From contig JBPPMG010000111.1 of the NCBI GenBank assembly GCA_051305935.1, positions 1 to 16,539 of the forward strand: 16,539 nucleotides of DNA, read 5' to 3'. Position 1 is the stretch's first letter. Each line of letters starts with the position of its first letter. Under the pieces are notes generated by a model. The model was not told the DNA's origin. It worked only from the letters and a program-made list of their open reading frames with translations, and ran no database searches. The DNA is from JACPDH01 sp051305935. GTDB lineage: Bacteria > Acidobacteriota > Thermoanaerobaculia > Gp7-AA8. Shown piece after piece: positions 6,669 to 14,279 of the stretch. Both the position numbers and the translations under genes were made by a program.

Positions 6669-7634
6669 TCAGCCTTCCCGATACAGCCTTCGAACCCAGT
6701 CCGTCTCCTCGTCAGAGAGCGGCTCGCCGACCGAGGCGGCCGAGTCGACCTGCGACGGATTGCGCTGCCCGAGAAGCACACAGCCGGTCGGACTGTCCGC
6801 GAGCAGCGCCCCGATCAGCGCGTTCAACACGGGCTGCGGGTGATTCGCCCAGCGGTTCTCGACCGCCTTGCGCGCCGTCTTCATCCTCGCGATGACCTCG
6901 GCGTCGCCGAAACCCGGCACGTTGCTTCGGAAATCGCCCTCGGGGAACTCGACCGGTGTGTCGTACTTCCCGAGCAGCAGCCCATGCATGATCGGCGAGA
7001 AGAACGCTACGCCCGCATCGTGCGCGTCGACCCAGGACCGAAGCCCGGAGGAAACGTAGTCGTCGTCGACGACGTTCCGGTAGGGCTGCACGACGTCGGG
7101 ATCGACCCGGTCGATGAAGCGCATCAGCTTCGGCGCTTCCCAGTCGGAGAGTCCGATGAAGCGCACCTTCCCCTCCTCGCGGAACCGGCGCACGAGCGCG
7201 AGCGCGTCGTCGAAGTACTCGTCGGCGGGCCCGAAATCGCAATGATGCAGGTAATACAGGTCGATGACGTCGGTGCGCAGGAGACGCAGCGAACGCTCGA
7301 AATTCGCGCGGATCACGTCGGGGTGATAGAAGTGCTCGCGCCCGCCCTTGTCCCAGCCCACTTTCGTCGCGAGGAAGATGTCGCTCCTCCGAACTTCTCC
7401 CCACATGCCGCCAAGGAGCTCCTCCGAGCGGCCGTTTCCGTACACGTCGGCTGTGTCCCAATGATCGATCCCGGCAGCCGCCGCCCGGACGAGCGCTGCC
7501 CGCGCGAGGCCGTCATCGTGTCCCGTCCATCCGACCGATACGCCGTTGTTCATGTTCGCGCCGCTGTAGCCCCACGTTCCGAGGCTGACCGCGGGAACCG
7601 AGACCTCGGTGCGGCCAAATCTCACGCGGCGCAT
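6669..7634 (-). CDS. Aldo/keto reductase family oxidoreductase
   Basis: 321 residues, the usual length for NADPH-dependent aldo/keto reductases of the YajO/Tas-like type. The tetrad is intact: Asp60 and Tyr65 in HWDTADVYG, Lys91 in LATKVG, His130 in LYYLHHCD. FIGLSDW and LGQRNPSQVD match family blocks near the barrel end and cofactor pocket. It should reduce carbonyls in the cytosol; substrate unknown. The ATG at 7632-7634 has GGAGG (complement of 7642-7646) with a 7-base spacer like those of msrA and the DUF2541-like gene. A heptad-bounded element separates it from the thioesterase gene upstream, so it may not share that gene's transcript. Confidence 0.92.
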   Translation of the reverse strand: MRRVRFGRTEVSVPAVSLGTWGYSGANMNNGVSVGWTGHDDGLARAALVRAAAAGIDHWDTADVYGNGRSEELLGGMWGEVRRSDIFLATKVGWDKGGREHFYHPDVIRANFERSLRLLRTDVIDLYYLHHCDFGPADEYFDDALALVRRFREEGKVRFIGLSDWEAPKLMRFIDRVDPDVVQPYRNVVDDDYVSSGLRSWVDAHDAGVAFFSPIMHGLLLGKYDTPVEFPEGDFRSNVPGFGDAEVIARMKTARKAVENRWANHPQPVLNALIGALLADSPTGCVLLGQRNPSQVDSAASVGEPLSDEETDWVRRLYREG

Positions 7635-7656
7635 GGGAGAGCCTCCGGGGAGATTT

Positions 7657-7798
7657 TGAATTTCGAAGTTCGAAGTTCGAAGTTGTGATTAACTACTATC
7701 ATAATTATATTAGTCATAAAGCATCCAAATGGTATATCAAAAATGAGCGCGAAAAAGTGGTTTAATTTTAAATGCGCAATTCGCAATCCGAAATTCGA
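7657..7798. repeat. Heptad-bounded intergenic element 4 with AT-rich core
   Basis: Left arm: TGAATTT then three CGAAGTT units (7657-7684). Right arm: AATGCGC, AATTCGC, AATCCGA, AATTCGA (7771-7798), the inverse class of unit, stopping 9 bases before the complement of the thioesterase stop. The core (about 7685-7770) is strongly AT-rich, with runs such as CATAATTATATTAG, in otherwise GC-rich DNA. It lies between two genes read in the same (minus) direction. Confidence 0.68.
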
Positions 7799-7807
7799 AA
7801 CCTCCCC

Positions 7808-8275
7808 TCACCACCGGTGATACGCCGGGTGTCCTTCCTTCACGACGACGAAGGTGCCGCGGCAGGAGGCGGTGACTTTTCCCTTTGCCTCGATCGTCGC
7901 CTCGACGACCGCGCGGTCCTCGAGTGATTCCACGATGCGCGCGCGCAGGCGGACCTTCGCGTCGAGCGGCGTAGGCCGAAACAGCCGCACGTGAAAGTCG
8001 GCGGTCACCATGCTCGGTGCCGTGTCGGCTCCCGCCTTCGTCATCATGTGCCACACCGCCGTCCAGTTGCTGTGGCAGTCGAGGAGCGCGCCGCAGATCC
8101 CGCCGTTCATCACGCCGGGAAACGCCTGGTGGTAGTCCTCGGGCTGCCAGTCGCAGACGACCTCGTCGCCTTCGACGAAGCTCTTGATGCGCAGTCCCTT
8201 CTCATTGGCGGGGCCGCAGCCGAAGCAGCTGTTATTGGGCGCGTAGCGATCCTGGAGGCTCTCTGTCATCGGCAT
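7808..8275 (-). CDS. PaaI/THEM4-like hotdog-fold thioesterase
   Basis: 155 residues of the single-domain PaaI/THEM4-like hotdog family, which hydrolyses acyl-CoA thioesters in the cytosol. The N-terminal NNSCFGCGPANEKGL matches the CFGCGPxNxxGL signature. The active-site helix reads FPGVMNGGICGALLDCHSNW. Where the family usually has HGG it has NGG, so activity or specificity may differ. The core strand region is VTADFHVRLFRPTPLDAKVRL. The ATG at 8273-8275 is chosen because the family motif starts soon after it; GTG at 8305 and ATG at 8269 are possible. No clear ribosome binding site is visible. It is divergent from the exonuclease gene. Confidence 0.85.
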   Translation of the reverse strand: MPMTESLQDRYAPNNSCFGCGPANEKGLRIKSFVEGDEVVCDWQPEDYHQAFPGVMNGGICGALLDCHSNWTAVWHMMTKAGADTAPSMVTADFHVRLFRPTPLDAKVRLRARIVESLEDRAVVEATIEAKGKVTASCRGTFVVVKEGHPAYHRW

Positions 8276-8414
8276 ATCGTAATGCACGAGCGAAGTGTCT
8301 CGCACGGGTCGGGCGAAAGGCGAAACGAAACCGACGACCCATGGTTTCCCTTCTCCTCGTTCGTTTACACCCGGTCCTCCCCCCTGCTCCCTTGCCGGCT
8401 GCGCGGCGTTGCAC

Positions 8415-8420
8415 TAACGT
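8415..8420 (+). promoter_or_regulatory. Candidate -10 box (TAACGT) for the exonuclease gene
   Basis: TAACGT in the context GCACTAACGTG lies 20 bases before the ATG at 8441. The context resembles GCACTAAACTTG upstream of metX. The same gap holds two GGCGAAA heptads (8312-8325) inside a GGGTCG/CGACCC stem (8306-8340). Confidence 0.33.
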
Positions 8421-8440
8421 GTCGGTACGAGGGACTTGCC

Positions 8441-9376
8441 ATGAAGCGCCTGGTGATCGACATCGAAACGGTCGGCACGCCGTGGGACGAGCACGACCCT
8501 TACGTCCGCGAGTTCCTGATCAAGGGAATGAGCGACGCCGAAGCGGAGGAGGAGAAGCGCCGCGGCGGGCTCTCCCCGTTTCGCGGAAGGATCGTCGCCA
8601 TCGGCGTGATCAACGCCGACGACGGTCGCGGCGCGGTCCTCTACGAGGTGCCCGGCCAGGAGCAGCTCATCACGCGGAAGGACGGCAACCGCACCTTCAT
8701 CTCCGGCACCGAGAAGCTGATCCTCCAGCAGTTCTGGAGCTACATGAATCGCGACGACCGGTTCATCTCCTTCAACGGACGGCAGTTCGACGGTCCGTTC
8801 ATCATGATCCGTTCGGCGATCAACGCTGTCGTGCCGAAGCGCGACCTCGTCGGACCCCGCTACGCGTTCCATCCGAATTGCGACCTGCGCGACGCGCTCA
8901 CCTTCAACGGCACGGTGAACACGCGACAGATCCGCTTCAACCTCGACTTCGCCTGCAAGTCGTTCGGCATCGCGAGCTCGAAGACCGACTCGATGGACGG
9001 GCGTGCGGTCGAGACCGCGTACCGCGAAGGGCGCTACGAAGAGATCGCGAGCTACTGTCTCGACGACGTCCGCGCCACCTGCGAGCTCTACCAGCGGCTC
9101 GTCCCGACGATTCTCATCTGGAACGAGGCATTCCGAAAATCGGAGAACATGAATCCGCCGGCGACCAGGCCGAGCGAGCCGCGCACGTTCATGGAGTCGG
9201 TGCGCGACAGTTCCGAGGAGCTCGCCGAGGCGTTGGAGTCGACGGGAGAAGAGGGCTCGTCCGAGGGACCGGTGATCAGCGCCAGACCATCGATGAAGGT
9301 CCTGAAGAAGCTCCTGCGCCCCGAGGACGACGACGAGCTGCAGCCGACCGATCCCTTCGCCGAGAAGGACGAGTAG
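8441..9376 (+). CDS. Predicted 3'-5' exonuclease of the PolB-exonuclease type
   Basis: 311 residues with an RNase H-like DEDDy exonuclease fold. Exo I is DIE (Asp7, Glu9 in LVIDIETVG). Exo II is FNGRQFDGPF (Asp117). Exo III is YCLDDVRATCELY (Tyr205, Asp209). This matches the predicted 3'-5' exonuclease family related to the proofreading domain of B-family polymerases (PF10108 type), here as a stand-alone protein. It should degrade DNA or RNA 3' ends, with a likely repair role. After about residue 235 the tail is acidic and low-complexity (SSEELAEAL, PEDDDELQP), probably disordered. The ATG at 8441 has GAGGG at 8429-8433. It converges on the GGDEF gene with only 8 bases between coding ends. 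Confidence 0.87.
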   Translation: MKRLVIDIETVGTPWDEHDPYVREFLIKGMSDAEAEEEKRRGGLSPFRGRIVAIGVINADDGRGAVLYEVPGQEQLITRKDGNRTFISGTEKLILQQFWSYMNRDDRFISFNGRQFDGPFIMIRSAINAVVPKRDLVGPRYAFHPNCDLRDALTFNGTVNTRQIRFNLDFACKSFGIASSKTDSMDGRAVETAYREGRYEEIASYCLDDVRATCELYQRLVPTILIWNEAFRKSENMNPPATRPSEPRTFMESVRDSSEELAEALESTGEEGSSEGPVISARPSMKVLKKLLRPEDDDELQPTDPFAEKDE

Positions 9377-9384
9377 CGTCGCGG

Positions 9385-10950
9385 TCAGCGCGAGACGACG
9401 CGATTGCGCCCCGTCTGCTTGGCCTCGCGGAGGCACTCGTCCGCCGCGTCGAGCAATCCCTGCGGATCCTCCGCCCGGGCGTTGGACGCGACCCCGATGC
9501 TGACTGTCACCCGGAGGCCCGGGTGGACTTCGCTCCAGTCGTGCTCCTCGATGGCGGAGCGCATTCCTTCGGCCGCCACCGCGGCCTGCTCGGCGGTCGT
9601 CTCGGGGAAAACGATCACGAACTCCTCACCGCCGTAGCGCGCGACCGCGTCGGTGAGCCGCTTTCGCTTGCAGACGATCTCCATCAGGGTGCGCAGCACG
9701 ACGTCACCGATCCGGTGAGAGAAGCGGTCGTTCACCTGCTTAAAGTGGTCGGCGTCGAGCATCGCAACGCTGATGGGATGCCCGTGCCTTCGGCTTCGCT
9801 CCATCTCCTCGGTGAGGTGCCGGTCGAGATAGCGCCGGTTGTTCACGCCAGTTAGGCTGTCGTGGACACTGAGCTTGTCGAGCTCGGCGGCCTGCTGGGC
9901 GAGGAGCTCGTTCGCATGCTCGAGATCCCCTTTCTGGCGTTCCAGCAACTGATTCGCCGACGCGAGCTCGACATTGCGGAGATGGGAGATTTCCTGTTCG
10001 TGCCGCACTTTCACGAGCTCGATCTCGGCCGAGAGGCTGCCGATCTTCTCCTTGGCCAGCTCGTCGAAGACACGCCCGCGGACCACGTGGTACTGCCGGT
10101 AGTGGTCGAGCGCGGGGCGGAGATCACCGAACTTCTCGTACGCGCGCGAGAGCGCCAGATGGGCTTTGAACACTTCCTGGCGCACGCCCGCCTCTTCGGC
10201 CAGCGCGAGCGCCTGCCGGAGGTTGACGATCGCTTCCTTCTGGTCGCCCATGTCGGTGAGCAGCGAGCCGAGCGCGGTGTGGATCTCCGCCATGACGCGC
10301 AGCGATTCACCCTGCTGCGCCGCGCCCAGAGCCGTGGAGAAGACCTCGAGCGCGGTGCCGTGCTCGCCGAGCTCGACATAGATCCGAGCCACGCCGAGCA
10401 GGCACCAGCCGAACAGGGAGCGATGCTCTTCGAGGGGCGCGAGCAAAGCGGCCGACCGGCCGAGCGCGGCAAGTGCTTCCTCGTGCCGGTGCAGGTTGAT
10501 GTACGCCTCGCCGACATTGGCGAGCACACGCGCCTGCATCTCCACGTTCCCCGCAGCGTCCGCGGCGCGTTCCGCGCGACCGTAGAGCTCGAACGCCTTA
10601 TCGAGGTCGCCAAGCTCCTCGTGAACGACAGCGAGATAGTTGAGCGCGCGGCTCGCCTGCTCCGGCCGGCCGATCTCGCCGTACTTCCGCTCGGCATCCT
10701 TGAGCCTGACCAGCGCCTCCTGGTAACGGCTCTGCTGCGTGAGCGACGCGCCGAGCCAGGTGAGCGCTTCCGCCTCGGCAACCTTGCCGCCCTGGCCACC
10801 ATCGCGGAGTTGCTCGAGCACCTCGACCGCCGCGCTCTCGGCCTGCGCGTACTCCGAGGCGTGGAACGCACGTCCCGCCTCGGCAAGGAGCTCGCCGACC
10901 GATGGGTGCGTGGTGCTGGCGCCTTCGCTCCTCTCGTCGCGTTCGGTCAC
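9385..10950 (-). CDS. TPR-repeat diguanylate cyclase (GGDEF)
   Basis: 521 residues. About 15-310 is a run of TPR-like helical repeats (for example ALNYLAVVHEELGDLDKAFELYGRA), likely binding a protein or peptide signal. A coiled coil follows (about 310-375, with LLERQKGDLEHANELLAQQ). A GGDEF domain ends the protein, with the active site GGEEF at 440-444. It should make cyclic di-GMP from two GTP. RLTD at 431-434 matches the RxxD inhibitory site, suggesting product feedback. There is no membrane span or signal peptide, so it should be a cytoplasmic, signal-dimerised cyclase. GTG at 10948-10950 is the likely start, with GGAG (complement of 10959-10962) 8 bases upstream. It is divergent from mnmA. 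Confidence 0.93.
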   Translation of the reverse strand: MTERDERSEGASTTHPSVGELLAEAGRAFHASEYAQAESAAVEVLEQLRDGGQGGKVAEAEALTWLGASLTQQSRYQEALVRLKDAERKYGEIGRPEQASRALNYLAVVHEELGDLDKAFELYGRAERAADAAGNVEMQARVLANVGEAYINLHRHEEALAALGRSAALLAPLEEHRSLFGWCLLGVARIYVELGEHGTALEVFSTALGAAQQGESLRVMAEIHTALGSLLTDMGDQKEAIVNLRQALALAEEAGVRQEVFKAHLALSRAYEKFGDLRPALDHYRQYHVVRGRVFDELAKEKIGSLSAEIELVKVRHEQEISHLRNVELASANQLLERQKGDLEHANELLAQQAAELDKLSVHDSLTGVNNRRYLDRHLTEEMERSRRHGHPISVAMLDADHFKQVNDRFSHRIGDVVLRTLMEIVCKRKRLTDAVARYGGEEFVIVFPETTAEQAAVAAEGMRSAIEEHDWSEVHPGLRVTVSIGVASNARAEDPQGLLDAADECLREAKQTGRNRVVSR

Positions 10951-10972
10951 GTTTCCGACTCCGGACTTCGCC

Positions 10973-10978
10973 TACAGT
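10973..10978 (+). promoter_or_regulatory. Candidate -10 box (TACAGT) for mnmA
   Basis: TACAGT lies 57 bases before the GTG of mnmA, in the 85-base gap with the divergent cyclase gene. No strong -35 is evident. Confidence 0.3.
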
Positions 10979-11035
10979 CTACCTCCGAAGCGGGTCGGGG
11001 AATTCGACGGCGCCACCGGCTCATTCAGCCCAGAC

Positions 11036-12166
11036 GTGAAGATTGCTGTCGCCATGTCGGGCGGGGTCGACTCCTCGACCGCCGCTCACATCCTCAAAGC
11101 CGAGGGACACGAGGTCATCGGAATGTCGATGCAGATGTACGACGCGCTCGGCCGCGGTGAGACCGAGTACGGCGGCTGCTGCACCATCGACGACCTTGCC
11201 GACGCGCGTCGCGTGGCATGGGCGCTCGGCATCCCGCACTTCGTGCTCAACATGGAACAGGGCTTTCGGGCGGCCGTGATCCGGCCGTTCGTCGAGGGTT
11301 ATCTCTCCGGCGTCACTCCCTCGCCCTGCGTTCTCTGCAACACGCACGTGAAGTTCGCGATGCTGCATCGGAAGGCGCTCGGCGTCGGCGCGGAGAGAAT
11401 CGCCACCGGCCACTACGCGCGCATTACGCGCGACGCCACGGGCCGCTTCGAGCTCCGCAAGGCGCGCGACCTCGCAAAAGACCAGTCGTATTTCCTCTTC
11501 GAGCTCAGTCAGTTGCAGCTCTCGGAGACGCTCTTTCCGCTCGGCGAACTGACCAAACAGGAAGTGCGAGAGATCGCGGCGAAGGCGGGTCTTCGCGTCG
11601 CCGACAAGGACGAGTCGTTCGAGATCTGCTTCGTCCCGGAAAAGGACGGCTACGCGCGCGTAGTCTCCGAGGAGGCGAAGCGGTTCGCCGCCGCGGACGG
11701 AGAGGCGGCTTCGGGCCCCCTTCGCGCGGCGGCCGCAGGGGACGTCGGCGGCGAGATCGTCGATCTCACGGGCCGGGTGGTCGGCCGGCACGACGCCTAC
11801 TACAACTTCACGATCGGCCAGCGGCGCGGCCTCGATATCGGCGGCTTTCCGGAGCGAACGTACGTCGTCGACATCGATCCACTGGCGCGCCGCGTCGTCA
11901 TTGGCCCGGCGGAAGCGCTCGAGAAGACACAGCTCGTCGCCGAGCGCGTTCACTGGATTTCCGGCGAGGCCCCCTCGGCGGCCGTCGAAGTCTCCGCGAA
12001 GGTTCGTTCCAGACAGGTCGACGTCGCCGCCACGGTAGAGATGCTCGACTCCTCGAGCGCGCGCGTGACCTTCGCGGCCCCGCTCCGCGCCATCGCTCCC
12101 GGTCAGGCCGTCGTCTTCTACGACGGCGACCTGTGCCTCGGAGGAGGGTGGATAGTACGAAATTGA
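11036..12166 (+). CDS. mnmA: tRNA-specific 2-thiouridylase MnmA
   Basis: 376 residues. It adds sulfur at C2 of the wobble uridine of Lys, Glu and Gln tRNAs. The PP-loop SGGVDSS (8-14) binds ATP. Catalytic cysteines are Cys101 (PCVLCNTHVKF) and Cys198 (SFEICFVPE). Other family blocks are ATGHYARI, KDQSYFL, YNFTIGQRRGLDIGG and, at the C-terminus, VVFYDGDLCLGGGWI. The frame is open far upstream, but GTG at 11036 starts directly at the MKIAVAMSGG strand; the ATG at 11054 would remove that strand. No good ribosome binding site is visible. The last codons and the TGA lie in the first heptad of the following repeat, so the repeat seems to supply the protein's end. Confidence 0.95.
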   Translation: MKIAVAMSGGVDSSTAAHILKAEGHEVIGMSMQMYDALGRGETEYGGCCTIDDLADARRVAWALGIPHFVLNMEQGFRAAVIRPFVEGYLSGVTPSPCVLCNTHVKFAMLHRKALGVGAERIATGHYARITRDATGRFELRKARDLAKDQSYFLFELSQLQLSETLFPLGELTKQEVREIAAKAGLRVADKDESFEICFVPEKDGYARVVSEEAKRFAAADGEAASGPLRAAAAGDVGGEIVDLTGRVVGRHDAYYNFTIGQRRGLDIGGFPERTYVVDIDPLARRVVIGPAEALEKTQLVAERVHWISGEAPSAAVEVSAKVRSRQVDVAATVEMLDSSSARVTFAAPLRAIAPGQAVVFYDGDLCLGGGWIVRN

Positions 12167-12289
12167 TAATTAAGAATTGAGAGATTACAAAAAAAGTATC
12201 AGTAAACATAACGAATAAATAGCCACAAATGCATATTTTTTTATGCAGTTCGTTACCATCTCTCAATTCTCAATTCTCAATTCTCAATT
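12161..12289. repeat. Heptad-bounded intergenic element 5 with AT-rich core
   Basis: Left arm: AATTGAT, AATTAAG, AATTGAG (12161-12181). Right arm: four CTCAATT units (12262-12289). Positions 12174-12185 and 12258-12269 are a perfect 12-base inverted repeat. The AT-rich core has a TGCATA/TATGCA hairpin (12230-12247) around a six-T loop. The stop codon of mnmA (12164-12166) is inside the first unit. The right arm is of the same unit class as element 2. Confidence 0.7.
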
Positions 12290-12310
12290 CCTCCCCTCCT
12301 CGGCCTGCAC

Positions 12311-12316
12311 TAAACT
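12311..12316 (+). promoter_or_regulatory. Candidate -10 box (TAAACT) placed for a leaderless metX transcript
   Basis: TAAACT ends 9 bases before the metX ATG, so transcription would begin at or within a few bases of the start codon. No ribosome binding site is present upstream, consistent with a leaderless mRNA. The -35 region is poor: the closest match is TCAATT at 12284-12289, inside the right arm of element 5, at 21-base spacing. Confidence 0.42.
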
Positions 12317-12325
12317 TGCCCATCC

Positions 12326-13453
12326 ATGTCAGCGCCGACTCGTATCGGATCGTCGTTCATCTGCCGGCCGCCGCAGTATCTTCAACTCCCCGAGGGGTTC
12401 GGGTTCGAGCATGGCCAGGCGATCCGTCCGTTCACGATCTGCTACGAGACGTTCGGTGAGCTGAACGCCGACCGGTCGAACGCAATCCTCGTCTGCCACG
12501 CGCTCTCCGCGAGCGCGCACGCCGCGGGCAAGTACGCGCCGGGCGACGAGAAGCCAGGCTGGTGGGACGGGATGATCGGCTACGGGAAGGCGTTCGATCT
12601 CGAGCGCAACTTCGTGATCTGCGTAAACCTCGTCGGCTCCTGCTGGGGAACGACGGCGCCCTCGAGCATGAATCCCGACACTGGAAAGCCCTACGGCTCG
12701 CAATATCCCTGGGTCACGATTACCGACATGGTCCGCGCGCAGCGGCTCGTCGTCGAGCATCTCGGAATCCGCAAGTTGCTCTGCGTGACCGGGGGCTCGC
12801 TCGGCGCGATGCAGGTGCTGATGTGGGCGGCTCTCTTCCCCGACTCGGTCGAGTCGATCGTCGCGATGGCCGGCGCCGCCGCGGTCCCGGTGGAGGGAGT
12901 CGCCTGGCACATCATCGGCCGGAAGATCATCGAGAGCGACTTCCACTTCCGCGGCGGCGATTACTACGACAGTTCCGAGCCGCTCCGCGGCCTCCAGGTC
13001 GCGCGCATGGTCGGGCACATGACCTACCTCTCGCAGGAAGCGCTCGAGCGGAAGTTCGGACGGCGACGGCGGCACGGGTCGAGCCAGTTCGAGATCGACT
13101 CGTACCTCGAGTACCAGGGAAACAAGTTCTCGCGAGCGTACGATGCGAACTCCTACGTCCGCATCCAGGCGGCGATGGACGAGATGGACATCGAGGAGAT
13201 CTACGGCTCGCTCGAGAAGGCATTCGCGCGGTACCGCGGCAAGGCGCTTCTCATCTCGTTCGATAGCGACTGGCTCTTCCCGCCGGCTGAAGTCGAAAAG
13301 GTCCACGCTGCGCTGCAGGCGACCGGCGTCGACTCGACCTACCTCGAGATCGTCACCGGCAACGGGCACGATGCGTTTCTCATCGATTTCCACCTGATCA
13401 CCGCACCAGTGAAGACCTTTTTTGCCCGTCTGGCAGCTCCGTCGACCCGCTGA
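12326..13453 (+). CDS. metX: Homoserine O-acyltransferase (MetX type)
   Basis: 375 residues, alpha/beta hydrolase fold. The family moves an acetyl (sometimes succinyl) group from acyl-CoA to homoserine, the entry step of methionine synthesis. The nucleophile is Ser158 in GGSLG; Asp315 (SDWLFPP) and His348 (GHDAFL) complete the triad. NLVGSCWGTTAPSSMNP (101-117) is the MetX-type loop, here with GSC and TAP where GGC and TGP are usual. GAMQ replaces the common GGMQ after the nucleophile. These changes could alter acyl-donor or acceptor choice, so 'acetyl' is not certain. No MetW or sulfhydrylase gene is adjacent. The ATG has no Shine-Dalgarno and is probably leaderless. The product is cytosolic. 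Confidence 0.88.
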   Translation: MSAPTRIGSSFICRPPQYLQLPEGFGFEHGQAIRPFTICYETFGELNADRSNAILVCHALSASAHAAGKYAPGDEKPGWWDGMIGYGKAFDLERNFVICVNLVGSCWGTTAPSSMNPDTGKPYGSQYPWVTITDMVRAQRLVVEHLGIRKLLCVTGGSLGAMQVLMWAALFPDSVESIVAMAGAAAVPVEGVAWHIIGRKIIESDFHFRGGDYYDSSEPLRGLQVARMVGHMTYLSQEALERKFGRRRRHGSSQFEIDSYLEYQGNKFSRAYDANSYVRIQAAMDEMDIEEIYGSLEKAFARYRGKALLISFDSDWLFPPAEVEKVHAALQATGVDSTYLEIVTGNGHDAFLIDFHLITAPVKTFFARLAAPSTR

Positions 13454-13476
13454 GCCGGATCCGTGACGGCGAATTT

Positions 13477-13489
13477 GCCCCCGAGGGGC
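13477..13489. other. Short GC hairpin between metX and lepB
   Basis: GCCCC-CGA-GGGGC forms a 5-base stem 23 bases after the metX stop. No T tract follows, so a termination role is only a possibility. Confidence 0.25.
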
Positions 13490-13544
13490 CACGTCGGGAT
13501 TCCCGGACCCCCCGCCGCTGTTTCCGACAGTCCGAGGTAACTGC

Positions 13545-14234
13545 GTGAAGGAATCGCTGAAGAAGTTCTGGTTCGAGTGGGTTCGCCCGTTCCTGCTCAT
13601 CGCCCTGGTGCTGGGGTCGCTCCGCTCGGCGCTCGCCGACTGGAATGACGTTCCGACCGGATCGATGAAGCCGACGATTCTCGAAGGCGACCGTGTCTTC
13701 GTGAACAAGATGGCGTACGACCTGCGCTTCCCATTCACGCTCTGGCGGCTCGCAGAATGGGACGATCCGAAGCGCGGCGACATCGTCGTGTTCTTCTCGC
13801 CACACGACGGGAAGCGTCTCGTGAAGCGCGTCGTCGGCATTCCGGGCGACACGCTCGAGATGCACGTCGGGCGCCTCCACGTCAACGGCGTGCAGGCGAA
13901 ATATGACGAGATCGACGAGTCGACGAAGAGCGACTACGGCGTCCGCGACTCGGAGCGCTACATCTTTTTCAAAGAAAGCGTGGACAACGCTGTCGCGCAC
14001 CCGATCCTCATCGCTCCCGACCAGCTCTCCGTTCGCAATTTCGGCCCGGTCACCGTCCCTGATGGAAAGTACTTCATGATGGGAGACAACCGCGACGAGA
14101 GCTTCGACAGCCGTTACTTCGGCTTCGTGGAGCGGCGGCAGATCGTCGGACACGCCATCTCGGTCGTCGTCTCGGTCGACCGCGAGAACTGGTGGCTTCC
14201 ACGCACCGATCGCTTCTTCGACAAGCTGATGTAG
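13545..14234 (+). CDS. lepB: Signal peptidase I
   Basis: 229 residues. It cleaves Sec and Tat signal peptides on the outer face of the inner membrane. One N-terminal membrane span lies at about 13-31. Catalytic Ser40 is in VPTGSMKPTI, and the general-base Lys94 is in RLVKRVVGIPGD. The C-terminal family box is GDNRDESFDSRYFGFV (180-195). GTG at 13545 is chosen for GAGG at 13534-13537, 7 bases upstream. The protein is shorter than the two-span E. coli enzyme but normal for single-span types. The neighbouring gene encodes an exported protein, but no operon is evident since that gene has its own candidate -10 box. Confidence 0.95.
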   Translation: MKESLKKFWFEWVRPFLLIALVLGSLRSALADWNDVPTGSMKPTILEGDRVFVNKMAYDLRFPFTLWRLAEWDDPKRGDIVVFFSPHDGKRLVKRVVGIPGDTLEMHVGRLHVNGVQAKYDEIDESTKSDYGVRDSERYIFFKESVDNAVAHPILIAPDQLSVRNFGPVTVPDGKYFMMGDNRDESFDSRYFGFVERRQIVGHAISVVVSVDRENWWLPRTDRFFDKLM

Positions 14235-14243
14235 CTGCGGCCG

Positions 14244-14249
14244 TATACT
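14244..14249 (+). promoter_or_regulatory. Candidate -10 box (TATACT) for the DUF4139-like gene
   Basis: TATACT lies 30 bases before the ATG at 14280. A TTCGAC at 14217-14222 is the nearest -35-like sequence, but the 21-base spacing is long. Confidence 0.4.
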
Positions 14250-14279
14250 CGGCAGATCTCCGCTTCGAGAGGTGTGCCG

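Noticed and set aside
7991..8440. N-terminal extension of the exonuclease
   Set aside because: It runs antisense through the thioesterase gene; the DIE motif begins seven residues after the ATG at 8441, as expected.
10739..11035. N-terminal extension of MnmA
   Set aside because: It overlaps the start of the cyclase on the other strand and is absent from the family; the PP-loop strand begins at GTG 11036.
12329..13885. A long minus-strand frame opposite metX
   Set aside because: Antisense composition shadow with no recognisable motif; metX is unmistakable on the + strand.
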